Shown: positions 17,901 to 25,793, numbered from the stretch's first letter. The stretch: 64,000 bases of DNA from Bin87 sp965221295 (GCA_965221295.1 OZ244879.1:1736001-1800000); one strand, 5' to 3'. Numbers and translations: made by a program. The notes: generated from the letters alone by a model not told the origin.

Positions 17901-19151
17901 CACGGATACGAGCTCGTTTCGGACGTCGATCTGGAGCAGCAACTGTGGACACCCATCGGCGACCTGGATTCGGGCAAGTGGGACGCCACCTTCAGGGGCA
18001 ATGGCCACACCATATCTCACCTGAAGGTCAGTCGCGGCGGCACCGCTGAGAACGTCGGTCTCTTTGGGGAAACCACGAAACGTTCCGTGCTCGAGGGGGT
18101 GCACATCTACAGCCCCAACGTTGAGACCTGGGGCGGCAATCACGATGACAACCGGCAGAATAGCGCCGGCGCGCTGGTGGGCTTCAATCGGGGCATCGTG
18201 CGTGAATCGGGGATGTCCTACATCTGGGGCGACATCTGCAGGATCAGCGGCCGCAACGTCGCTGGCGGCCTGGTCGGCGGGAACGAGGGCGTTGTCGAGC
18301 GCTCATGGGCGCGCTGCGGCGATGTCAACAGCAAGAAGGCTGGCGGCGGCCTGGTGGGGTTCAACCATCCCGGCGGTATCGTGCGGGACAGCTGGGCCGA
18401 CGGGTTAGTACTCGTCAAGCGCAAGGGTTGGAAGAAGGGCGCGTTGGTGGGCCGCAACTTCGGCACGGTGGAAAAGAGCTTCTCGCTGGGAGAGACCGAG
18501 CGGGACAATAGGTACCACGGGCCGCTCACCGGCCAGCAGGGCGGCACGGTCACCGATAGCTACTATGTCGGTCATCACTACGACCGCAAGTACGGCGGCA
18601 TCAATCTGACGGATCAGGAGATGAAAACGCCGCGTGTTGCTCACCCTGGGTTCTTCGCCTACTGGGATCGGGAACTATGGCATCTGGGGAATAAGGACCA
18701 GTACTCGGCGTTGGTGGTGGACGCCAATCACGACGGCTTCGCGACGCCGTGGGAGATCGGGCCGCAGCGGCCTTCCGATTCGGTGACCGCAAAGCCGGTG
18801 AAGGTGGGGAGCCCGGCGATTTCCAACGATTCCCTAACGTTGCAGTTCCGCCAGTGGGATGATGGCACCGCGTCGATAGCGGCTGTGCACTACCGCATCG
18901 CAAGGGTCGGAAGCGCGTGCCACCGTTGGTTTGGGGACTCCAACCTGCTGATGGGCCGTTCCGATGGCCGGGCCAGCCTGTCGATGGATGAAAACGGCCT
19001 GTACACGCTGACGATAAAGCGGAATTCGAGCGACGCTTTCGATGACGGAAAGAGCGTCTGCGTGGACGTGAACTTCCTGAACACCGAGGGCAAGGGCTAC
19101 AAGAGCAGCCAACGCTGGCGCGACATCCACATGCAGAACGGCGGGGGCTGA
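11949..19151 (+). CDS. GLUG-repeat exported giant protein with six calcium-motif units
   Basis: 2400 residues from ATG 11949 (CGGAGC 9 nt upstream; start aligned with the paralogues). A signal peptide (MSNIRRHSLVWAFM..., cleavage at AIAQ) is followed by six units beginning near residues 37, 366, 878, 1229, 1583 and 1927. Each has D-x-D-x-DGLIEV, a DLNGDG motif, GMGCP..GC.GYEL, LDFDTNG, YWN.G.GW, GLUG repeats (GGLVG / SYATG), YWDTQT, and a closing EF-hand-like D-NGDG-EF loop. Between units 2 and 3 (about 737-874) and at the C-terminus (from about 2278) sit two-cysteine YRIA modules. No transmembrane anchor or LPXTG is seen, so the protein is secreted or non-covalently surface-bound. An in-frame relic of a second C-terminal module follows the stop. 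Adhesion or matrix role is inferred. Confidence 0.9.
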   Translation: MSNIRRHSLVWAFMATLLLIAAGGLVDGAIAQSGATDYDTDNDGLIEVANLAQFNAIRWDTDADGQVSHDDQSNYSAAYPNAAADMGCPASGCVGYELTANLDFDTNGSGAADSGDTYWNQGKGWDPFHFGVSASRQRTFNGNGHTISNLYIENDQLESGGLFDDVKEGATVTSLRLQNVSVDRSGPGQSLIDGHTGALAGIIYGSADKIAVSGSVHGVSVVGGLAGEFVGVDPSAISDARIEATVTSTGDSQGQGQTVVGGLIGIYRGGKIKNSLVTGRVASDVSGARIGSLVGWVTPNNSPDVADSYWDSQTTTQTVSSNGMGKTTAQLQTPTSATGIYANWSVDDWYFGGSYDYPRLRVGPVDYDIDNDSLIEVSDLGQLDAMRWDLDGDGAVDSAGGDTVYANAYFNPVGGMGCPSKGCDGYELTTDLNFDTNGDGKTDVAGDRFWNNGEGWEPIGGSSSGSDQFETDIAGNGHVIRNLFIDRTGVSNARMGLLGGVIDSAEVSNLGLDSVNISGYRNVGALAGVFDGKISGVFVTGDIEGHEIVGGIVGSFHGSISESYFDGVVSGDSSVGGLAGVATPVSITGHEINNSYATGTVRGGDLAAGLVAHMGLGVNGGLNSIDNSYSTAEVTGWKGSHQSLAGLVGSAHDDTKLDCGNSYWDTQASGQTDSACGDGKTTAELKAPTSATGIYAQWDGEVWDFGHQLEYPALMVDFNGDGAPTWLEFGDQDRLGLPPSDHAPAVAPVINGYNVELGKSDDDLGKTTVYVKPDITDEVTAVAYRIAAATGDQDITCGPWRSYGPAEVDDDWSIIAPYTTGTPVEIPGDLYGGHPGTVVINHADVEIGRVYAYCLQLASANSEGRGPVVQEIIQLPYTDYDLNDDGLIEVADLAQLNAIRWDLNGDGYVATGDQKDYFDAFTGAASGMGCPESGCSGYELTVDLDFDTNHNGIADDGDAYWNGGEGWKPIGKHTSWSDQSTEFRATFSGNGHVIRNLFIASSSHGIGLFGWTDRLSVMENVGLENVDVTGGEWTGGLIGAHEGALTSAYVTGKVSGSNYVGGLAGGISSGGKINTVYSSADVSGNDYVGGMIGNSNSSGHTSNVYATGNVTGNSYVGGLAGYYVHEDMSNGYSIGRVIGHHHTGGLIGYASSGQADASYWDTQTSQQHGSASGIGRTTAQLQGPTSATGIYQLWGTDKWDFGTSSQYPALKADFNGDGKATSGEFGNQRGDYDADDDGLIEVEDLAQLYAIRWDQNGDGAADTPGDDTQYLAAFPTPEERMGCPSSGCDGYELSFDLNFDTNDNGHADHGDTYWNGGAGWSPISSYSGVLEGNGRAIYNLYVNRTERGRTGLFSQLTDGALVRNLGLVNVDITSNGDAGAFAGLTTRASISNSYATGLVTITSNNDSVGGFVGEASGRPSGHDSIRDSYSVVNVTAKGDGNRTGGLVGSMHVNQSSHTRIVNSFAAGMVRSKDITWTGGLVGKTGIPESTIIASYWDTQTTGWHTSADDHDGNDDHGEGKTSAELKAPTSATGIYSAWDPAAWDFGAVSEYPALKYDTNGDGAATVAEFGEQPRTADEFVHDLDLDEDGLIEVSTLEQLNAIRWDPDGDGVAADSDASNYADAFVRWRTGLAAECVGTHCAGYELTTDLYFNTHTHGQVVVDDPFWNDGKGWLPIASFSGVFEGHGRAIGNLYINRTGSEPAGLFGQLTNGADVRNLALTAVHITSGGDAGAVAGRMTDSGISRSYATGLITGNGDHASVGGLAGDASGRLSGKDTIQDSYSLVKVTANGDGSAAGGLAGVMLASGASQPQIVNSFAAGLVQAAGPGLGGGLVGRNDAEQTQYTNSYWDTQTTAWPTSPGGSGKTQQQLQSPTSTHGGIYGSWSASVWDIGDSSQYPGLKYDTDGNGSATVAEFGDQPLTATIPSVNLDTDNNGLMEVSSRAQLGAVRWDLNGDGTPVDSNAGDFRSAFNITDAGAVPCVGVPCHGYELVSDVDLEQQLWTPIGDLDSGKWDATFRGNGHTISHLKVSRGGTAENVGLFGETTKRSVLEGVHIYSPNVETWGGNHDDNRQNSAGALVGFNRGIVRESGMSYIWGDICRISGRNVAGGLVGGNEGVVERSWARCGDVNSKKAGGGLVGFNHPGGIVRDSWADGLVLVKRKGWKKGALVGRNFGTVEKSFSLGETERDNRYHGPLTGQQGGTVTDSYYVGHHYDRKYGGINLTDQEMKTPRVAHPGFFAYWDRELWHLGNKDQYSALVVDANHDGFATPWEIGPQRPSDSVTAKPVKVGSPAISNDSLTLQFRQWDDGTASIAAVHYRIARVGSACHRWFGDSNLLMGRSDGRASLSMDENGLYTLTIKRNSSDAFDDGKSVCVDVNFLNTEGKGYKSSQRWRDIHMQNGGG
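17949..19130 (+). repeat. Dispersed conserved C-terminal segment, copy A
   Basis: DNA and protein here match 22553-23733 closely (for example GKWDATFRGNG, RNVAGGLVGGNEG, KGWKKGALVGRNFGTVE), with the same order and almost no length change. More diverged copies lie at about 29440-30640 and 38155-39350, and the first ~90 bases of the window begin another. The similarity exceeds that between other parts of these genes. Confidence 0.75.
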
Positions 19152-19166
19152 ACGTTGTCCAGTTAG

Positions 19167-19385
19167 GTGGCTGCGGCCTCGGTGGGCTGTGGGAAGTCCA
19201 CGCTGATCTCACTGACCAATCCGTTTGACCATGTGACCAGCGTGGATTACCGCATTGCCGCTCATGCGCGGTATGTTTCGGGTCGTCGACACCGTCAAAA
19301 ACGGGCCGGCGAGTTCGACGGCGCCGCGTTGCAACGGATGCAACTGCCGGTGGCAGTCATGGCCGCAACCACAAGGGAAGATTAG
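19167..19385 (+). pseudogene. Relic of a second two-cysteine C-terminal module
   Basis: Directly after the stop of the giant gene (19151), and in the same frame beyond a second stop (TAG at 19164-19166), the sequence reads STLISLTNPFDHVTSVDYRI. This aligns with LEFRTNPYDWVKRVGYRI in the last module of the gene at 53804. The rest has lost the cysteines and the tryptophan motif. It is therefore a decayed C-terminal module, not a separate gene. The GCGKST string within it is not a real P-loop. Confidence 0.6.
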
Positions 19386-19522
19386 GCTGGCCCATGTCGC
19401 CGGTTGATGGAACTTGGCCGAGGCATCGGCCCATACTGTATCCGGCCGTCACGCCAGGAGTCGAAGGACATTATCGGATCGAGGATTTCCACTGGGAACT
19501 GTCGGTCGACGCTTCCTGGGTC

Positions 19523-19551
19523 TTGCTCGAATCGGTTGCCTGCGATAGTAT
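19523..19551 (+). promoter_or_regulatory. Sigma70-like promoter of the GLUG/LRR gene family
   Basis: TTGCTC (19523-19528), 17 bp, TAGTAT (19546-19551), then CCC, about 56 nt before ATG 19608. Shares TGCGATAGTATCCC with the elements at 3271 and 31904. Confidence 0.75.
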
Positions 19552-19607
19552 CCCTGCAACCCGAAACACGGGCGCGATTCACGAGGCCCAACGCCGGAGC
19601 TGACGCC

Positions 19608-22600
19608 ATGACCAACATCCGCCGCCGATTCTCCATCTGGGTCGCCATGTCCGCGTTGCTGGTGATCGCCGCCGTCGCGATTTTCACCGGCGACGCCGCC
19701 GCGCAGGGCAACGTCCACAACCTGGCCACCGACAAGGCGGCGCTCAAGGCGCTGTACGACGACACCGATGGCGCCAACTGGTCCAACAAATCCGGCTGGG
19801 ATTTCAACCAACCCTTGGATTCTTCCTGGCACGGCGTTACCGTTTCGGGTAACCGCGTCACCGAATTGGATTTGAGTGAGAACAACCTGAACGGTTCGAT
19901 CCCAGCCAAGATCGGGGATCTGACCGCCCTGACCAAGTTGAACCTATTCGAGAACTCTCTGAACGGATCAATTCCGTCCGAGCTGGGTCAGCTGACCCAA
20001 TTGACCGAGTTGACCATTACCGACAATCTCCTAACCGGCTCGATTCCGTCAGAGTTGGGGCAATTGACCAACTTGGAATACCTTTTGTTGACTGACAATC
20101 AGTTGAGCGGAGTGATTCCCAAGGAGCTGGGCAACTTGCAGTCGCTCATAAGTCTCGCACTGAGGGAAAATAGGTTGACTGGTGATGTTCCACGTGAGTT
20201 GGGACAGTTGTCGAACGTAGAGATTCTGGCCATCAATGGAAATCTCCTGACGGGGACGCCCCCTGCGGAGCTGGGCAATCTGTCCAAGATGTGGGCATTG
20301 GATCTCAGCGATAACGCATTTTCGGGTCTGGTCCCTTCGGGGTTAGCCAATGCTGCTGTGCTTAGCCACCTTTTTTTGGGTCAGAATGATTTCGAAGGCC
20401 CGCTGCCCGCCAGCTTAGCCAACGCGTCGAAATTGACCTTCTTATATGTCAACGCGACCCGGGTTTGCTTGCCTTCAAGCTTGAATATCTGGTATCAGAA
20501 TCTACAGACGCGCTATCCGTTGACGCTCCCGTCCTGCGTAGTTCCAGCGGCGCCGTCGAATCTCAGCGCCGCGGCAGCGCCCGCCGGCGAGGCGGTCATC
20601 CTGACCTGGGACGCCACCACCGATACTTCCGTGGACGGCTGGGAAACACGCTACCGTTCGTCGGGAGACTTCACCGAGTGGACCGACGTGCCGGGCAGCG
20701 ACGGCCTAACCACCAGCGCCACGATTGGCGGGCTACTGCTGGGGGTCCAGTACACCTTCGAGGCGCGCGCCACCAACTACACTGGGAACGGCGCGGTGTC
20801 GTCGGTGAACGGTTCGCCGGCGGTGTCAGAGGTGGACAAGGCCGCGCTCAAAGCGCTGTACGACGCCACGAATGGCGCCAACTGGACCAAAAGAACCTAT
20901 TGGGATTTCACTAGCGCCCTGGATGCGAATTGGTACGGCGTTTCGTTGGTGAACGGTCGTGTTTCGCGGCTTAATCTTTCTGACAACGGGTTGAACGGTT
21001 CATTGCCGTCAGCGCTGTCGGACCTTGCCAATCTCCGAGAGTTGAATCTCAGCAATAATTCGCTGCGCGGCGGAGTTCCCGCCTCGTTCTCCGGTCTTTC
21101 GGTGGCGTCGAATGTGGACTTTTCCGGCACGCTGCTCTGCGCGTCCACCGCCGATTCGGGGTTGCAGGATTGGTTGGACGGGTTGGACAACCTGTCGCCG
21201 AGCTCTCTGCGCGATTGCGCGGTTCCTTCCGCTCCATCGCAGCTGGTTAGCGAAACGCCTGACGCCGGCGAATCCATGACGTTGACCTGGAACGATCTAG
21301 GCGATTACACGGTGTCCAAGTGGCAGACACGTTGGCAGCGGGATGGCGGTCAATTCAGCGATTGGTCTGCCGTTGCCAACAGCTCGGCGACTACGACGTC
21401 GACGACGATCTCAGACCTTCCGTCGGGTTATCGGTATACGTTTGAGGTTCGCGCGGTGAACTTCACGGGGGAGGGCGCCGCTGCTGATGTGGACGGCTCG
21501 CCGTTCTCCAGCGCTGACCGCGCGATTCTGAAGATAGTGTACGACACCACTGGTGGGCCGGATTGGATCGACGCCGACAACTGGGATTTCTCGAAGGCGC
21601 TCACCGACGATTGGCACGGCATCGAATTGAAGAAAGGTCGGGTGGTCACCGTGAGCCTTGGGGACAACAACCTCAAGGGTGGGATACCCGTGGAGCTGAG
21701 CGGTCTCACTGAACTGGAGTATCTGAATCTTTCTCGCAACAGGATGCGAGGCGGAATACCCGCCGTTCTGGGCAACCTTTCCAAGCTGGAGGATATCTAC
21801 CTTGGCAACAACCAGCTGACGGGTTCCATACCCCCCGAATTGGGCAACCTGTCCAACCTGCAGTGGCTGTGGGCGGGCAACAACGACCTCTCCGGCCCGC
21901 TGCCACCTGAGTTGGGCAAACTGACGGCGTTGCGTTCGTTCAACGTCGAGCGCAATGACCTTACTGGTCCCATTCCACCCGAGTATGGGAACCTGGTGAA
22001 CCTGGAGCGGTGGCACATCAACACGAACAAGCTGAGTGGCTCCCTGCCTCATGAGCTGGGGAACCTCAGTAGCCTGAGCGTGCTCTATGCTTGGATTAAC
22101 AAGTTCAGCGGCGAGCTACCGCCGCGCATCGGCAATTATGGGAAGACGTATCAGCTCCTGCTCTCTGAGAACGATTTCACGGGACGGGTGCCGTCGGAGT
22201 GGAAGCATTATCGCAAGATGCTGGAGGTGGGCCTGCGCAACAATAGCGTCTGCTTGGGCGATGATGATCCGGAATTGATCAGTTGGATCAAGGGCAGAGC
22301 CGTCACGCCAGCCGTCTTCCCAGAATGTCACGACGGCGATGACGACGGTCTGATCGAGGTGGATAACGTCGCCCAGCTCAACGCCATACGTTGGGACCTG
22401 AACGGCGACGGCGCGGTGGACGACGCTGCCAATCGGGACGCCTACGAAGCGGCCTTTCCCGAGGCTGCCGGCGATGGAGCCTGCCCCATGGGCGACTGCC
22501 ATGGCTACGAGTTGGGCAACGACATCAACCTGAATCAGGAATCGTGGATGCCCATTGGCGACCTGGCTTCCGGCAAGTGGGACGCCACCTTCCGCGGCAA

Positions 22601-24092
22601 TGGCCATACCATCAGTCATCTCAAGGTCAAGAGTACCGTGGGCCACAACGTCGGTCTCTTCGGCGAGACTACGCATCGCTCCGTCATCGAGGGCGTGCAC
22701 ATCTACAGCGCCGACGCGGAGTCCTATGGCGGCAACAACGACGACAACCGCCAGAATAGCGCTGGCGCGCTGGTGGGCTTCAATCGCGGCATCGTCCGGG
22801 AGTCTGGCCTATCTTACATCTGGGGAGACATCTGCAAGATCAGCGGTCGCAACGTCTCCGGCGGTCTGGTGGGCGGCAACGAGGGCATCGTGGAACGGTC
22901 CTGGTCCAACTGCGATGACATCAACAGCAAGAAGGCTGGCGGGGGCCTGGTTGGATTCAACCACCCTGGCGGCATCGTGCGGGATAGTTGGGCCGACGGC
23001 TTGGTGATCGTCAAGCGCAAGGGCTGGAAGAAGGGCGCGCTCATTGGCCGCAACTTCGGCACGGTGGAGAGGAGCTTCTCGCTGGGCCAGACCAGGCGGG
23101 ACAAGACGTACCACGGCCCGCTGACCGGTCAGCAGGGTGGCGTGGTGACCGACAGTTACTTCGTGGGCCATGGTTATGACGAGAAGTACGGGGGCGAGCA
23201 TCTGAAGGATGAGGATATGCGGACGCCACGGGCGTCGCATCCAGGGTTCTTCGCGGACTGGGATCGCCAGCTGTGGCACCTGGGGGATCGCAACACCTAC
23301 TCAGCGTTGGTGGTGGACGCCAACCACGACGGAATCGCGACGCCATGGGAGATGGGACCGCAGCGGCCGTCTGATTCGGTGAACGGCAAGCCGGTGAAGG
23401 TCGGCGATCCGGCGATAACGCGGACGAAACTGACGCTGCAGTTCCGCGCGCCGGATGGAAATACGGCGGCGCTGGCGGCGGTTCACTACCGTATCGCGGC
23501 CCGGGGCTGGTCTTGCACCAAGTGGTTTGGGTCGTCGACGGTCTTGCTCGGTCGCTCCGATGAACGTGCTACGTTGACCGTCACTGACGATGGTCTGTAC
23601 ACGCTGGAGATTGATCGGTTGAGCGACGAAGCCTTCCAAAGTCAGGGGCGTGTGTGCGTGGACGTGAACTTCCTGAACACGGAGGGGAAGGGATACCGCA
23701 GCAGCCAGCGCTGGCGGGACATCCACATGCCGGCGATGACGCCGGTGAGCTCGTTCCACTTCTCGGCGCCGCCGAAGTACCTGGACAGCGCCATTGAGAT
23801 GGAGTTGACGTTGAATCCAGGGAACTCCGAGTTCAGCGAGATTGACGGGTTCTACAAGTCGTTCAAGGATGAGCATGGGAACAATTGCCACAACCCAGCC
23901 TACGCTTATGAGGGCATCGGTCCCGAGGAAGTGTTGCGAGGTTCGGACGCCGACGATGGGGTGGTGAAGATTTGGATTCCATATGCTGGCGTCCCCGGGA
24001 ATCGTGCGTACTGCCTGTACGTGCAGGCGTGGAACGAGGACGGCACGGAGCGGGTGCGCCGCTGGACCAAGGTCGACGTGCCCGACTACTAG
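19608..24092 (+). CDS. Exported LRR / fibronectin III-like / GLUG chimeric surface protein
   Basis: 1494 residues from ATG 19608, where the family signal peptide (MTNIRRRFSIWVAM..., GDAAAQ) and CGGAGC box begin; the frame is open further upstream without a signal. Three leucine-rich-repeat blocks of the xLTxLxLxxNxLxGxIPxELGxL type lie at about 80-310, 408-535 and 632-905. Each is capped by DKAALKALYDDTDGANW or a close variant. Fibronectin III-like domains (VILTWD...) separate them at about 312-405 and 536-630. One GLUG calcium-motif unit (about 908-1255) and two two-cysteine modules finish the chain; the last module is divergent. LRR plus GLUG indicates protein or glycan binding at the cell surface, inferred. 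The GLUG part is nearly the same as in the preceding gene. Confidence 0.9.
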   Translation: MTNIRRRFSIWVAMSALLVIAAVAIFTGDAAAQGNVHNLATDKAALKALYDDTDGANWSNKSGWDFNQPLDSSWHGVTVSGNRVTELDLSENNLNGSIPAKIGDLTALTKLNLFENSLNGSIPSELGQLTQLTELTITDNLLTGSIPSELGQLTNLEYLLLTDNQLSGVIPKELGNLQSLISLALRENRLTGDVPRELGQLSNVEILAINGNLLTGTPPAELGNLSKMWALDLSDNAFSGLVPSGLANAAVLSHLFLGQNDFEGPLPASLANASKLTFLYVNATRVCLPSSLNIWYQNLQTRYPLTLPSCVVPAAPSNLSAAAAPAGEAVILTWDATTDTSVDGWETRYRSSGDFTEWTDVPGSDGLTTSATIGGLLLGVQYTFEARATNYTGNGAVSSVNGSPAVSEVDKAALKALYDATNGANWTKRTYWDFTSALDANWYGVSLVNGRVSRLNLSDNGLNGSLPSALSDLANLRELNLSNNSLRGGVPASFSGLSVASNVDFSGTLLCASTADSGLQDWLDGLDNLSPSSLRDCAVPSAPSQLVSETPDAGESMTLTWNDLGDYTVSKWQTRWQRDGGQFSDWSAVANSSATTTSTTISDLPSGYRYTFEVRAVNFTGEGAAADVDGSPFSSADRAILKIVYDTTGGPDWIDADNWDFSKALTDDWHGIELKKGRVVTVSLGDNNLKGGIPVELSGLTELEYLNLSRNRMRGGIPAVLGNLSKLEDIYLGNNQLTGSIPPELGNLSNLQWLWAGNNDLSGPLPPELGKLTALRSFNVERNDLTGPIPPEYGNLVNLERWHINTNKLSGSLPHELGNLSSLSVLYAWINKFSGELPPRIGNYGKTYQLLLSENDFTGRVPSEWKHYRKMLEVGLRNNSVCLGDDDPELISWIKGRAVTPAVFPECHDGDDDGLIEVDNVAQLNAIRWDLNGDGAVDDAANRDAYEAAFPEAAGDGACPMGDCHGYELGNDINLNQESWMPIGDLASGKWDATFRGNGHTISHLKVKSTVGHNVGLFGETTHRSVIEGVHIYSADAESYGGNNDDNRQNSAGALVGFNRGIVRESGLSYIWGDICKISGRNVSGGLVGGNEGIVERSWSNCDDINSKKAGGGLVGFNHPGGIVRDSWADGLVIVKRKGWKKGALIGRNFGTVERSFSLGQTRRDKTYHGPLTGQQGGVVTDSYFVGHGYDEKYGGEHLKDEDMRTPRASHPGFFADWDRQLWHLGDRNTYSALVVDANHDGIATPWEMGPQRPSDSVNGKPVKVGDPAITRTKLTLQFRAPDGNTAALAAVHYRIAARGWSCTKWFGSSTVLLGRSDERATLTVTDDGLYTLEIDRLSDEAFQSQGRVCVDVNFLNTEGKGYRSSQRWRDIHMPAMTPVSSFHFSAPPKYLDSAIEMELTLNPGNSEFSEIDGFYKSFKDEHGNNCHNPAYAYEGIGPEEVLRGSDADDGVVKIWIPYAGVPGNRAYCLYVQAWNEDGTERVRRWTKVDVPDY
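22553..23733 (+). repeat. Dispersed conserved C-terminal segment, copy B
   Basis: Copy of the segment at 17949-19130, embedded in a different protein architecture (LRR instead of multi-GLUG). The same protein positions carry GKWDATFRGNG, RNVSGGLVGGNEG, NSKKAGGGLVGFNHPGG and KGWKKGALIGRNFG. High similarity between otherwise different genes suggests conversion or a recent module transfer. Confidence 0.75.
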
Positions 24093-24201
24093 GCTGGATG
24101 CTCGGCGTTCGGCATCAGGGGGGAAGGTCTGTCGTTCCATCGGTCGGCGTCGTGGCCGACTGCTCCAGCAGGACGGGCCTTCCCGGGAACCGGAGTTGGG
24201 A

Positions 24202-25137
24202 TCACCCACCGCCTCGCGGCCCATCACCGGATTCTGGTGTGCCCGAATATTCCTCGATCATCTTCAACAAATCATCCACCCACTGTTGGCTCAACGGGAA
24301 GGAAATCATTTCGATGTCCACAATGCCTAGTTGGTCGTCAAGCGCGCCGAACAACCGCACCGGCACTAGCGCTTCCAAGTCGCCACGGGGTTTGTCGTAC
24401 TTGTCCCGGTATTCCTCATCATCTGACAAAATGGCTCCGTTCTCCTCTAGGAACGTCTCCAGGCTCTCGTAGTTCTCTTCAAGGTTGGCGTCCTTCTCCA
24501 GATATATGAATAGCAGCGCGTAGTTCGGATTCTCATCCTCCTCCGGCATCAATCCCGCTTCATACAAAATTACTGTATCCTCCAAACCCGACCGCCTCAG
24601 CACGTTGTTTTCGTCAAAGTTGGGGCGTATCTTTATCCGTGCAACGTCGGAGCGCTCCGCCAGTTCTTTCAGCACTGGCAATGGCGCTTCGGCCCGTATT
24701 GATGTGGCAATCCCCGTCACTCCAGGAGCCGGTTCAGGGACGAGTCCAGCCGACGTGACTCCCCGTTCTTTGAGGAATTCCATCAAGCCCGGGCGGGCTT
24801 CACTATCTACGGCAGAGATGATCACCTGGAAACTCTGCGATGCTGCGGATTGCGCCCCGGCAGAATCTGGCCTCATGTTTGAAACGTACGTCAGAGCAGA
24901 CAATGTATCGTCCAGTTTGCCGTGTCTGGAGTAGGTAGGCAAGGGTGTGGGAGACTGCACCTGGGTGGAGGTAGGCTTGGCGATGGCGGATGGTTTGGGC
25001 GCGGGCGTGCGCTGCTGACTTGAAGGCGAGGCGGTGGCGCAGGCCAGCAGGGCCATCACGGCAACCACCAGCGCCGCCACCAACGCCAAAACGGCGATGC
25101 GTAAGCCTGTGGTTCGCGCTGACGGTTTCGTGGGCAT
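24202..25137 (-). CDS. Lipoprotein with protease-propeptide-like region
   Basis: 311 residues from ATG 25137, chosen because AGGAGG lies 6 nt upstream; the frame extends 20 codons further without a signal. The N-terminus is a lipoprotein signal, ending in the lipobox LLAC with Cys33, followed by a Ser/Pro/Thr-rich spacer. The mature part (FQVIISAVDSEARPGLMEFL...LKELAERSDVARIKIRP) has the alternating pattern of the inhibitor I9/subtilisin-propeptide fold, but the match is weak and no protease follows. The C-terminal third is acidic. The gene lies antisense between two LRR/GLUG genes. Predicted location is the outer face of the membrane. Function unknown. Confidence 0.75.
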   Translation of the reverse strand: MPTKPSARTTGLRIAVLALVAALVVAVMALLACATASPSSQQRTPAPKPSAIAKPTSTQVQSPTPLPTYSRHGKLDDTLSALTYVSNMRPDSAGAQSAASQSFQVIISAVDSEARPGLMEFLKERGVTSAGLVPEPAPGVTGIATSIRAEAPLPVLKELAERSDVARIKIRPNFDENNVLRRSGLEDTVILYEAGLMPEEDENPNYALLFIYLEKDANLEENYESLETFLEENGAILSDDEEYRDKYDKPRGDLEALVPVRLFGALDDQLGIVDIEMISFPLSQQWVDDLLKMIEEYSGTPESGDGPRGGG

Positions 25138-25510
25138 GGCGAGCCTCCTATGTGGTTTATGGCTGCCCATGGCTGATGGGTGGCTCCTTTTCGTCAAGCG
25201 CGACCATATCGCGGCGGCTTCAGCGTGTCAATCTGCGCGGTTGCCCGCGGAAGCGCGGGTGTGCCTGCGGCAGATAAGCGGTGGAATTCGCCATCGGCGC
25301 CAACGTCAAGGTAGGGCCGACAGTCAGGAATCGAGGAGCGCCGCCGAACGAATCCGCGTCGACCGTTCCTGCCGGTTCCCGTGGTCTGAGCAGGTTGTAG
25401 TGGCGCTTGGCGGCGCGGAGGTCTTGCGCCTAGCGCTCGCGTAGATTCTAGGCGATGGCTGAGATGAGCGAGCATGTGGTTGTCAACAAAGTCGAGGTTT
25501 GAGGTTTATC
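25138..25510. other. Intergenic region with no recognised gene
   Basis: It contains the lipoprotein gene's upstream region (minus strand) and a short GC-rich stretch. I see no RNA gene and no convincing coding sequence. Confidence 0.4.
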
Positions 25511-25672
25511 TTGGCTCAGTATTGGGCTCATTCCACTAATCAATGTGAAGGCAATTTCCGCGGTCAGGTTGAACACCTGAACGCCGTCGCGGAAATTCCC
25601 ATGGAGTACTGCGCCAGCCGCCGGGAAGCAATCTACCGCGCCAACCGTTGGGACAGCGTGAGGAAGTTCTGA
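25511..25672 (+). pseudogene. Short relic resembling a Cas3 HD-domain N-terminus
   Basis: A 53-codon frame starting at TTG 25511 reads LAQYWAHSTNQCEG and then VEHLNAVAEI. This resembles the YxAHS...g...L.eHL..VAel start of type I Cas3 HD nucleases. After about 30 residues the likeness stops and the frame ends. There is no ATG, no clear ribosome-binding site and no CRISPR array or other cas gene in the window. A decayed fragment is the most that can be claimed. Confidence 0.2.
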
Positions 25673-25764
25673 TCACGATTACTATGGTGCAAATTGCGGA
25701 TTCGACGCTTGAATTGCGTCCGACTACGCGCGCGTTCTGCAAAACCGAAAAGCCTCTCCAAGTA

Positions 25765-25793
25765 TTGTCCAGCGCCGCCGGATGCGCTAAAGT
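25765..25793 (+). promoter_or_regulatory. Promoter-like element of the second LRR/GLUG gene
   Basis: TTGTCC (25765-25770), 17 bp, TAAAGT (25788-25793), 46 nt before ATG 25839. Spacing is as in the paralogues, but the -10 is weaker and the following CC is missing. Confidence 0.45.

Noticed and set aside
19188..19230. GCGKST as the P-loop of an ABC or AAA protein
   Set aside because: It aligns with the VSEGSV position of the two-cysteine module and is part of its relic; no ATPase sequence follows.
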